Below are positions 26,102-34,071 of a stretch of 47,743 bases of DNA, in pieces. Where the stretch lies: positions 1 to 47,743 of the forward strand of contig JADYZP010000018.1 of NCBI GenBank assembly GCA_020853025.1, given 5' to 3'. The position numbers and the translations under genes are program-made. Each line of letters opens with the position of its first letter. Positions within the stretch are counted from its first letter, which is position 1. The DNA is from Burkholderiales bacterium (GTDB lineage Bacteria > Pseudomonadota > Gammaproteobacteria > Burkholderiales > Casimicrobiaceae). The notes beneath the pieces were generated by a model. The model was given only the letters and a program-made list of their open reading frames with translations, was not told the DNA's origin and did not search any database.

Positions 26102-26979
26102 TGGACGCGCGGCTGCAAAGACGCATCCAGCGCTACGGCTGGGATCGCGCCGTCGATTTCTACGACGAGCACTGGATGAGCCAGCTGCTGCCCGCGACCA
26201 ACAGCGTGCTCGAGCGCGCAGCCATCGGACCGGGAGACCGCGTACTCGACGTGGCGTGCGGGACCGGCGTGCTGTCGCTTGCGGCAGCGGCCAGGGTCGG
26301 CACGGATGGCTTGGTGATGGGCATCGATCTGTCGGAAAAGATGGTCGAGGCAGCGCGTGCCGCGGCTTCGGCTCTCGGCCTTTGCAACTGCCGCTTCGCA
26401 CGCGGCGACGCCGAGGCGCTGCCGGACCTGGGCGGTGGATTCGACGTCGGGTTGTGCGGACTCGGTCTCATGTACATGCCGGACCCGGAGCGTGCGCTCG
26501 CCGTGATGGCGCAGGCGCTGGCGCCGGGCGCGCGCGTGGCGGTGTCGGTCTGGGGGCCGCGCAGCCGATGCGCGTGGGCGGAGATCTTCCCCATCGTCGA
26601 CGCCCGCGTCGACTCCGAGGTGTGCCCGCTGTTCTTTCGCACCGGAGCCGGAGATACACTGCACCATGCTCTGCAAGCGGCCGGCCTGACCGGGGTCTCG
26701 ACCGAACGATTGTCGGTCGTACTGCGCTATGGCAGCGGCATCGAGGCCTGCGATGCGGCCTTTCTCGGGGGACCAGTCGCACTCGCCTACGCGCGCTTCG
26801 ATGCGGCGACCCGAGCTGCCGTGCGCGCGGAATACCTGCGTTCAGTGGAATCCTACAAATTTGGCGAGGCCTATGCGATTCCGGGGGAATTCGTTATCGG
26901 CTACGGCGTCAAATCGTCCGTGACCGGATCATGCCGCCACGGTGCGAGTGAAAAACCCACGATCAAGGAGATCACATGA
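26101..26979 (+). CDS. Class I SAM-dependent methyltransferase
   Basis: From ATG 26101 the protein has 292 residues with motif I VLDVACGTGVL (48-58), GIDLSEKMVEAARAAA, GDAEALPDL and the GLGLMYMPDPERAL strand-helix typical of UbiE/methyltransferase-11 proteins. The C-terminal part is longer than the minimal fold and may form the substrate pocket. The substrate is unknown. It overlaps osmC by one base and the DUF1326 gene by 4 bp (ATGA), so it is made together with them. Confidence 0.87.
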   Translation: MDARLQRRIQRYGWDRAVDFYDEHWMSQLLPATNSVLERAAIGPGDRVLDVACGTGVLSLAAAARVGTDGLVMGIDLSEKMVEAARAAASALGLCNCRFARGDAEALPDLGGGFDVGLCGLGLMYMPDPERALAVMAQALAPGARVAVSVWGPRSRCAWAEIFPIVDARVDSEVCPLFFRTGAGDTLHHALQAAGLTGVSTERLSVVLRYGSGIEACDAAFLGGPVALAYARFDAATRAAVRAEYLRSVESYKFGEAYAIPGEFVIGYGVKSSVTGSCRHGASEKPTIKEIT

Positions 26980-27578
26980 CAACCTGGAACCTGAAAGGCA
27001 GTTACTTCGAGGCATGCAACTGCGAGGCAGCCTGTCCGTGCGTATTCTTGAGCGCACCCAGCGACGGAGAATGCACGGCGCTCGTCGCGTGGCACGTAGA
27101 CCACGGAAGCTTTGGTGACGTGAAGGTGGATGGGCTGAACGTGGCCCTTGCCGTGCACTCGCCCGGACACATGGCCGAGGTCAAGTGGAAGGTCGCACTC
27201 TACCTGGATGAAAGGGCCACCGAAGCCCAGCGCGGTGCCCTGACGCAGATCTTCGCCGGCAAGGAAGGTGGCCACCCCGCCAGACTGGCCTCGCATATCG
27301 GTGAAGTCATTGGCGTGAAGACCGCGCCGATGACCTTCGAGGTCAAAGGCCGGCAACGCACGCTGCACATGGGGAACATCGCCGATGCCACCATCGAGAG
27401 CATCGAGGGGCAGGGCGGGGCGGAGGTGAGCATCAGCAATCACCCGTTGTGCATCGCGCCCGGGCAGCCCGCGGTGGCGTCGCGGTCGCAGAAGGTGCGC
27501 TTCGAGGACCACGGCCTCTCCTGGCAGTTCAGCAACAAGAACGGCTTCCACTCCGCGTTTGCGTATCAGGGCCCTTAA
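26976..27578 (+). CDS. DUF1326 family protein
   Basis: This 200-residue protein starts with a Cys-rich motif FEACNCEAACPCVF (Cys 14, 16, 20, 22) and Cys33, diagnostic of DUF1326 and suggestive of metal or disulfide chemistry. The rest is a beta-rich domain with HMAEVKWKVALYLDERAT and KVRFEDHGLSWQFSNKNGFH near the C-terminus. The function is not known. Across bacteria DUF1326 genes are often adjacent to DUF2182 membrane proteins, as here. The start overlaps the methyltransferase stop. Confidence 0.9.
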   Translation: MTTWNLKGSYFEACNCEAACPCVFLSAPSDGECTALVAWHVDHGSFGDVKVDGLNVALAVHSPGHMAEVKWKVALYLDERATEAQRGALTQIFAGKEGGHPARLASHIGEVIGVKTAPMTFEVKGRQRTLHMGNIADATIESIEGQGGAEVSISNHPLCIAPGQPAVASRSQKVRFEDHGLSWQFSNKNGFHSAFAYQGP

Positions 27579-27594
27579 GGCGCGGCATCTATCG

Positions 27595-27637
27595 CGGGGT
27601 CGGCCGGAATCACGTTTTCCGACTCGGGCCGACCCCG
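27595..27637 (+). repeat. Inverted repeat between DUF1326 and DUF2182 genes
   Basis: An 11-bp perfect inverted repeat (CGGGGTCGGCC at 27595-27605, its complement at 27627-27637) encloses a 21-base loop, and the stem can be extended by a G-U and a C-G pair. There is no T-run, so it is not a standard terminator. It could limit read-through, stabilise the upstream mRNA, or be an operator. Confidence 0.6.
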
Positions 27638-27672
27638 TGTCGAGTTCACTTGCCAGCCCAAGGGGTACGCCT

Positions 27673-28467
27673 ATGTCTGCTGTCGACGTAAACGCGATCC
27701 ACCGCCGCGACCGGCGTGTCGTGCTGGCCGGGCTTGCCGGAGTCACCGCGCTGGCTTGGGCCTACTTGATGTACGTTGCGTGGCGCATGGCCGCGATGCC
27801 GATGCCGATGCCGGGCATGAGCATGATCATGCCCCAATGGCAGCCTTGGGGTGCGGTCGAGTTCGTGCTGATGCTGTCGATGTGGGCGGTGATGATGGTG
27901 GCGATGATGATGCCCTCCGCGACGCCGATGGTTCTCGCCTTCACCTCGATTCACCGCCGGCACGTCAAGGAGAAAGACGCCGTAGCGCCGACCGCGAGCT
28001 TTGTTGCCGGGTACGCCATCGTGTGGAGTGCCTTCAGTCTCGCCGCAACGCTGGCCCAATGGGGCCTGCACCAGGCCGCGCTGCTGTCGCCGATGATGGT
28101 CGCTACCAGCCCCGTGGTTGGTGGGTTGATCCTGATCGCGGCCGGCGCCTTTCAGTGGAGCGCGCTCAAGCGAGTTTGCCTGTCGAAATGCCGCACGCCG
28201 CTCGCATTTCTGCTCACCGAGTGGCGCGAGGGCCGCCGTGGCGCGCTGGTGATGGGCTTGCGCCATGGCGCGTTCTGCGCAGGATGCTGCTGGGCGTTGA
28301 TGGCGCTGCTGTTCGTGGGTGGCGTGATGAACCTGCTGTGGGTGGCCGTCATCGCCGCACTTGTGCTGGCCGAGAAGGTCGCCCCGCAAGGATTGCGCGT
28401 CGCGCGCATTGCGGGGGCGGGCCTCATGGCCTGCGGCAGCTGGATGCTGCTCGGCGGGAACCTCTGA
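27673..28467 (+). CDS. DUF2182 family membrane protein
   Basis: The 264-residue protein has about seven helices and the DUF2182 family signature, including KRVCLSKCRTP and the GLRHGAFCAGCCWALM helix with three close Cys. Its first periplasmic or cytosolic loop is striking: seven Met in fifteen residues (39-53, MAAMPMPMPGMSMIM), and more Met in the next helix (MWAVMMVAMMMP). Such Met/Cys clusters are typical of copper(I) handling, but that is inference. The start has AGGGG upstream. It is the last gene of the unit and converges with the GH94 gene after 217 bp in which I see no gene. Confidence 0.87.
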   Translation: MSAVDVNAIHRRDRRVVLAGLAGVTALAWAYLMYVAWRMAAMPMPMPGMSMIMPQWQPWGAVEFVLMLSMWAVMMVAMMMPSATPMVLAFTSIHRRHVKEKDAVAPTASFVAGYAIVWSAFSLAATLAQWGLHQAALLSPMMVATSPVVGGLILIAAGAFQWSALKRVCLSKCRTPLAFLLTEWREGRRGALVMGLRHGAFCAGCCWALMALLFVGGVMNLLWVAVIAALVLAEKVAPQGLRVARIAGAGLMACGSWMLLGGNL

Positions 28468-28684
28468 TGCGGCGGGTCCGGAAGAGCTGCCGAGGGTGGA
28501 GGAACTGCGCGGCCGAAAGACCGCCATGCGGGGAACAGCGTGCAGTCGGTTTCGGCTTTACCGCAGACGCCGTGGCCTACCCGGCGTTCGGGCTGTCGTC
28601 GGGCAATCCCTTGCGCATGGCCGCGTAGCGGGTGACGTCTCCGGAATCGCTGCAGCAACGGCATACGACGAAAGTCGTTGCAGG

Positions 28685-31600
28685 TCATCCAAGCACGACG
28701 CGAACGTGATGCAGCCGGCCATCATCGGCCAGCGGAATGCGTGCAACGCCGTCGGCCAATGGCTCGGCATCAAGCTCGATACGCACCACACCGCGATTGA
28801 CGCCGTGCGGATTCTCCACGGCGATCTCGTAGCGGGTGATGGTGTCCAGCGGACCTCGGTGTTGATACGCGATTTCGTAGTGCGTCCACGCCCTCGGCAG
28901 ACAGGGATCGATCGCCAGCATGTTGCCGTGTAGGCGGAACCCGAGGATCGCTTCGAGACCTGCTCGGTAGAGCCAGGCCGCCGAGCCGGTATACCACGTC
29001 CACCCGCCGCGGCCGACGTGCGGCGCGACCGAATAGACATCGGCGCAGGCTGCGTAGGGCTCGACCTGGTAGCGCGCCACGTCGTCCGGCGTGCTGCCGT
29101 GATGGATGGGATTGAGGATGGCAAAGAGTTCAGCGGCGCGGTCGCCTTGGCCCAGCATCGCGAAGGCGAAGATCGACCAGATGGAGCCATGCGTATATTG
29201 ACCGCCGTTCTCGCGTATCCCGGGTGGATAGCCCTTGATGTAGCCGGGGTCTGGCGGCGAGCGATCGAACGGTGGCGTGAGCAGCGGCGCGATCCGGTCA
29301 TCGCGGCGGATGAGGTGCTGGTCCACCGCGGACATCGCCCGCGTCGCGTGCGTTCGCTCTCCGGCACCGGAAATCACGCTCCACGACTGCGCGATCGCAT
29401 CGATCTTGCATTCGCTGCTGCCACTCGACCCCAGCGGCGTGCCGTCGTCGTAGTAACCGCGCCGATACCAATGTCCGTCCCAGCCCGCAGTTTCCAGCGC
29501 GGCGCGTAGTGCGGTGGTGCACTCGCGCCAGGCCTTGAGGCGACCGCTGTCATTGCGCGCTTCCGCATGGATTGCGAAGGCATCGATCGTGGCTATCAGA
29601 AACCAGGCGAGCCAGACGCTTTCGCCGCGACCCTGCGCGCCGACGCGGTTCATGCCGTCGTTCCAGTCGCCGGTACCCATCAGGGGCAAGTCGTGCGTAC
29701 CCAGCGTCAAGCTGGCATCCAACGCGCGCGCGCAGTGCTCGTAGAGGCTGCCAGGGCCGGGTGCAACGGTTGGCAAGAAGAACGCATCAACCTCGCCGTC
29801 CTTTAGGGGCTCGCCGTCCAGGAACGGAATCTTCACGTCCAGCACGGCGGCATCGCCAGTGACGTCGATGAAGTGGGCCGCGACGAACGGCAGCCAGATC
29901 CGATCGTCGGTCATCCGGGTCCGAAGGCCCTGTCCGGCAGGCGGCAGCCACCAATGCTGGACGTCGCCTTCCGCGAACTGCCGCGCTGCCGCACGCAGCA
30001 GATGCTCGCGTGCCACATCGGGTCTCGCCACGCACAGCGCCATCACGTCCTGCAACTGGTCGCGAAAGCCATAGGCGCCGCTGCTTTGATAGTAGGCCGT
30101 ACGCGCCCACACGCGGCACCCCAGCACCTGATACAGGAGCCAGTCGTTCAGCAGAATGTCCATCGCCGGGTCAGGGGTGCGCACCTGCACGATGTCGAGC
30201 ACGTCGTCCCAGACAGCGCCCGCTTCGTCCAGCACTGCGTCCAGATCAGCCGTGCGGTACTTCGCGATGAGCGTCTGCGCGTCGGCATGCGAGGCGGCGT
30301 CGCCCAGCGTGAACACGACCTCGATTTGGGCATCGGGCGCGAGCTCGCAACGTGTTTGCAACGCCGCACAGGGATCGAGTCCGGCACCGATGCGACCCGA
30401 CAACGGCGCCGAAGATGCAAGGGCGGCCGGACGATCCAATGCGCCGTTGACGCCGATAAAGTCGGTGCGGTCGGCAGTCCAGGAGGCCTGCATACCGCTC
30501 AAATCGGCGAACGCGACCCGTTCTCCGAATTCGGGGCGCCATGCATTGCGCACGAACAGCGCACCCGTTGCCGCATCGATTGCGCTGACGACAAACGGCG
30601 CCGGTACGGTGCCGTTCGCGCCGAGCGCCCATTCGACATAGGCGGTCAGGGACAATCGCCGCACCCGTCCCGAACGGTTGCGCAGGCGCAATCGCGATAA
30701 CTTGATCGAATCGTCCGCCGGCACCCATTGCAGCAGCTCGAGCTCGATGCCGTGCGCGTCGTGCGCAAAGCGACTGTAGCCTTTGCCGTGGCATGCCGAA
30801 TAGTTCGTCGAGGCAACGCGTATCGGCAGCGCCGTGGCGCTCCACAGTTCACCGCTGTCCTCGTCGCGCACGTACAGCACGTCGTGCGGGTTGTCGCTGA
30901 CCGGATCGTTCGGCCATGGCGTCAGCGGATTCTGCTGGCTGTTGACCGACCACGTGTAACCGCCGCCTTCGGCCGACACGATGAATCCGAACGACGCATT
31001 GGCGACCGCGTTGATCCACGGCACAGGCGTGCAGCGTCCTTCGGCGAGCCGGATGACATACTCGCGGCTACTTCGCGCAAAGCCGCCGGTGCCGTTGTCG
31101 AACTCCAGCGGCCCGCGGGAAGAGGCGGGAGCTCGCGCCGAAGCCTTCGCCCGACACCGCTCGGGTGCGACCAGCGCTGCCGGCGCGCCGGCAGGAGGCG
31201 TTTTGACGTTGCGCTCGTCCCGAGCGGGGTTGTCCAGCCCGCCGCTCGCCGCATCGATGACGATGCGAGCAACCGTCGCCAAGCCGTTACGCAGCGTAGC
31301 GGTGATCTCGTCGTCACGTGCCGCGACGATCTCGGCATGCACGACTGCAGCGTCGGCGGTCAGTTGCGATCGCTGCGTATTGAGCAGCTTTTCCAGCGTT
31401 TCCTGCAAGGCGCCGGGTTTCGTGTCGCGCGCTGTGTTCAGCATCACGACGTCCACGCCGAGCCGCTTCGATTGCCAATATCGTTGCGCCAGGAGCAGCT
31501 CACGGACCGGGTCAAGATGGGCTTTGTCGGCGATGCGTACAAGAACGATCGGCCGGTCGCCCGAAATGCCGCGAACCCAAAGCACGGGTGCGCCGCCGGC

Positions 31601-32605
31601 ACCGCGTTCGAGCACTTCCGGCGGCGATCGCCAGGCCGCGTCGGCATAGAGGAGCGGTGCAACCAGGTGTTGAAAGCACTCGGCTTGACCGGCATCGATG
31701 CCCAGCCGCGCGCGCTCGGCTCTCTCGTGATCGATTGCGTCGGCGAAGACGCGTTCGCATGCGTCGACCATGGATAGCTTGCTGCAGATGGCAAGTGCCT
31801 CGTCGCGCGAGCGGGCCAGCGACGTCCAGAACACCACTCGTGCGGTCTCGCCGGGCGCGATGCGGACGCGCCGGCGCAGGCTGAAGACAGGATCGAGCAC
31901 GGTGCCGACCGTGTTCGACAATGCGGCACCATGCTTCATCGCCACCGCATTGCGCAGGAGTCGCCCGCGTCCGAGAAACCGCGCCCGATCGGTTTCGTAT
32001 GCGTGCGCTTTCGTGTCCGGCGCGTCGGTCACCGCGAGGTGCGCGGCCCAGATCTCGGCTTCGTCAGGGCTGCGCTTGCGCCGCGTCGCCAGCAGGACAC
32101 CGCGCTCTTCGACCCATTCGGTTTGCACGAACATCTTGGAGAAGGCGGGATGCGCGGCATCGGCCGCTGCCGATCCGAGGACCAGTTCGGCATACGAGGT
32201 CAGGTCGATCTCGCGCATCGCATCGCCATGGTTCGCAATGGTGACGCGACGCACTTCGGCATCGATGTCTCGTGCCACCGCGACTTCCAGCGTGGCGGCA
32301 AGCGTGCCGTTCCGCCTGGAAAATACGGCTCGTCCCTCGTGCCAGTTGGCCGCGCACGCCCCCTGTTCATTGCCATAGGGCTGCACACCGGGCGCCCATA
32401 CGGTGCCGGTCTTGCGATCGCGAAGCACCACGTAACTGCCGAACGGGTCGCTCGTCGGATCCTCACGCCAGCGCGTGACGGCGAGATCCTGCCAGCGGCT
32501 GAACCCTGAACTCGCGCCGTCGATCATCACGGTGTAACGACCGTTGGACAGCAGATGCGCACGGCGCGCACCTAACTCGGTGGGTTGTGAGCGTAGCGGT
32601 ATCAT
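28685..32605 (-). CDS. GH94-type beta-1,2-glucan phosphorylase (C-terminal half of NdvB)
   Basis: About 1306 residues match only the C-terminal half of cyclic beta-1,2-glucan synthase (NdvB, about 2800): a first carbohydrate-binding beta-sandwich from RAHLLSNGRYTVMI, a second from about 520 (GGYTWSVNSQQNPLTPWPND), and the (alpha/alpha)6 barrel with GDWNDGMN (980-987), which carries the GH94 catalytic Asp, and KGYPPGIRENGGQYTHG. The GT84 synthase part is absent. GH94 enzymes phosphorolyse beta-glucosides, releasing glucose-1-phosphate; 1,2-beta-oligoglucan phosphorylase is the closest known activity. No signal peptide, so cytosolic. ATG 32605 is preceded in frame by a GTG; no ribosome binding site is evident. 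Confidence 0.87.
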   Translation of the reverse strand: MIPLRSQPTELGARRAHLLSNGRYTVMIDGASSGFSRWQDLAVTRWREDPTSDPFGSYVVLRDRKTGTVWAPGVQPYGNEQGACAANWHEGRAVFSRRNGTLAATLEVAVARDIDAEVRRVTIANHGDAMREIDLTSYAELVLGSAAADAAHPAFSKMFVQTEWVEERGVLLATRRKRSPDEAEIWAAHLAVTDAPDTKAHAYETDRARFLGRGRLLRNAVAMKHGAALSNTVGTVLDPVFSLRRRVRIAPGETARVVFWTSLARSRDEALAICSKLSMVDACERVFADAIDHERAERARLGIDAGQAECFQHLVAPLLYADAAWRSPPEVLERGAGGAPVLWVRGISGDRPIVLVRIADKAHLDPVRELLLAQRYWQSKRLGVDVVMLNTARDTKPGALQETLEKLLNTQRSQLTADAAVVHAEIVAARDDEITATLRNGLATVARIVIDAASGGLDNPARDERNVKTPPAGAPAALVAPERCRAKASARAPASSRGPLEFDNGTGGFARSSREYVIRLAEGRCTPVPWINAVANASFGFIVSAEGGGYTWSVNSQQNPLTPWPNDPVSDNPHDVLYVRDEDSGELWSATALPIRVASTNYSACHGKGYSRFAHDAHGIELELLQWVPADDSIKLSRLRLRNRSGRVRRLSLTAYVEWALGANGTVPAPFVVSAIDAATGALFVRNAWRPEFGERVAFADLSGMQASWTADRTDFIGVNGALDRPAALASSAPLSGRIGAGLDPCAALQTRCELAPDAQIEVVFTLGDAASHADAQTLIAKYRTADLDAVLDEAGAVWDDVLDIVQVRTPDPAMDILLNDWLLYQVLGCRVWARTAYYQSSGAYGFRDQLQDVMALCVARPDVAREHLLRAAARQFAEGDVQHWWLPPAGQGLRTRMTDDRIWLPFVAAHFIDVTGDAAVLDVKIPFLDGEPLKDGEVDAFFLPTVAPGPGSLYEHCARALDASLTLGTHDLPLMGTGDWNDGMNRVGAQGRGESVWLAWFLIATIDAFAIHAEARNDSGRLKAWRECTTALRAALETAGWDGHWYRRGYYDDGTPLGSSGSSECKIDAIAQSWSVISGAGERTHATRAMSAVDQHLIRRDDRIAPLLTPPFDRSPPDPGYIKGYPPGIRENGGQYTHGSIWSIFAFAMLGQGDRAAELFAILNPIHHGSTPDDVARYQVEPYAACADVYSVAPHVGRGGWTWYTGSAAWLYRAGLEAILGFRLHGNMLAIDPCLPRAWTHYEIAYQHRGPLDTITRYEIAVENPHGVNRGVVRIELDAEPLADGVARIPLADDGRLHHVRVVLG

Positions 32606-32761
32606 CACATTGGAGCCGGAGTTTTCGGAATTGCGGATGCCGGCGGCGCGTGCGCCCGTCGGGCGTTGCCCCCGCCTCGATTATTGCACCGCGACCGCTC
32701 GATTGGGGAAAGGGTCGGGTGTTCCGGTGCCATGGGTTCGCATACGTCCAATCATCCACTC

Positions 32762-34060
32762 ATGACCGCCACCATCGAGCTTGCGGACGACGCACTGCTG
32801 GACGTGCTCCAGCGCTCCGCGTTTGGCTATTTTCGCGAAGCCACGAACCCGGTCAACGGACTGGTCGCGGACCGTTCACGGCCCAATTCGCCGGCCAGCA
32901 TCGCCGTCGTCGGATTCGCGTTGTCCGTGTATCCCGTGGCGGTGGAGCGCGGGTGGATGTCGCGCGCCGATGCGCTCGAATGCAGCCTCGCCGCGCTGCG
33001 CTTCTTTCGCGACAGCGACCAGAGCGGTAGCGCGCAAGCTACCGGCTACAACGGCTTCTATTACCACTTCCTCGCCCTGGACACGGGTAGGCGCGTCTGG
33101 CGCTCGGAACTGTCGATGATCGACACCGCGCTGTTGATGGCCGGCGCCTTGACCGCGAGCATGTATTTCAGCGCGAATACCGCCAGTGAAATCGAGCTGC
33201 GGGAAATTGTCGACATGCTGTATCGCCGCATCGACTGGCGTTGGGCGCAAAACGGCGGCGCGACGATCATCCAAGGCTGGAAGCCGGAATGTGGTTTCCT
33301 GCAATACGGGTGGGAAGGCTACAACGAGGCGATCGTGCTGTACGTGCTCGCGCTGGGCTCGCCCACGCACCCGATCGACAATACCGGCTACCATGCGTGG
33401 ACCGCGACCTACCAGTGGGAGAACCTCTATGGCCACGAGTTTCTCTACGCGGGCCCGCTGTTCATTCATCAGTTCTCGCATGCGTGGATCGACTTTCGCG
33501 GGATCCGCGATCGGTTCATGCGCGAGAAGTGCTGCGATTATTTCGAGAACAGCCGGCGTGCGACCGAAGTGCAACGCGAGTACGCATGGCGCAACCCGAA
33601 CGAATTTGTGGGGTACGACGAGAATTCCTGGGGACTTACCGCGTGCGATGGGCCGGGTGACCACGTCCCGCAAGGCGATCCACGGCGATTTGTCGGTTAT
33701 GCCGCGCGTGGCGTACCCTACGGCCCCGATGACGGAACGCTCGCCGGATGGGCGGCGCTGGCGTCGCTGCCGTTCGCGCCGGACGCCGCGTTGAGCGCGG
33801 TACGCAGCATGTACCGCCGCTATCCGGAGATGAGGCTTGCGCAACGCTACGCGAGCAGCTTCAACCCAAGCCTCGTGAGCGCCGGTCACGAATGGGTTTC
33901 GAAGGGACAGTTCGGACTCGACCAGGGAATCGTCGTCATGATGATCGAAAACTACCGCACGGGATTCATCTGGCGCCTGATGCGGGAGTGTCCTTACATC
34001 GGCAGGGGACTGCGGCAGGCCGGGTTTCGCGGCGGCTGGCTGCAGCGCCCAAGGCGCTGA
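32762..34060 (+). CDS. Glucoamylase-like family protein (GH144-related)
   Basis: The 432-residue protein matches the glycoamylase-like domain (PF10091) that also occurs in the middle of NdvB and in GH144 endo-beta-1,2-glucanases. Typical segments are SAFGYFREATNPVNGLVADR, ELSMIDTALLMAGALTASMY, WGWKPECGFLQYGWEGYNEA-like GWKPECGFLQYGWEGYNEA, and FGLDQGIVVMMIENYRTGF near the end. It would hydrolyse or bind beta-1,2-glucan chains. It has no signal peptide from ATG 32762, so it seems cytosolic, unlike secreted GH144 enzymes. It is divergent from the GH94 gene across about 155 bp and 11 bp upstream of a flavoprotein gene. Confidence 0.86.
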   Translation: MTATIELADDALLDVLQRSAFGYFREATNPVNGLVADRSRPNSPASIAVVGFALSVYPVAVERGWMSRADALECSLAALRFFRDSDQSGSAQATGYNGFYYHFLALDTGRRVWRSELSMIDTALLMAGALTASMYFSANTASEIELREIVDMLYRRIDWRWAQNGGATIIQGWKPECGFLQYGWEGYNEAIVLYVLALGSPTHPIDNTGYHAWTATYQWENLYGHEFLYAGPLFIHQFSHAWIDFRGIRDRFMREKCCDYFENSRRATEVQREYAWRNPNEFVGYDENSWGLTACDGPGDHVPQGDPRRFVGYAARGVPYGPDDGTLAGWAALASLPFAPDAALSAVRSMYRRYPEMRLAQRYASSFNPSLVSAGHEWVSKGQFGLDQGIVVMMIENYRTGFIWRLMRECPYIGRGLRQAGFRGGWLQRPRR

Positions 34061-34071
34061 CGGACGCCCTC

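Noticed and set aside
28600..28684. In-frame extension after the GH94 stop (DVTRYAAMRKGLPDDSPNAG)
   Set aside because: There is no start of its own and no evidence for stop-codon read-through; treated as chance.
33748..34071. Upstream extension of the flavoprotein frame by 108 codons
   Set aside because: It lies inside the glucoamylase-like gene in another frame; ATG 34072 is the natural start.
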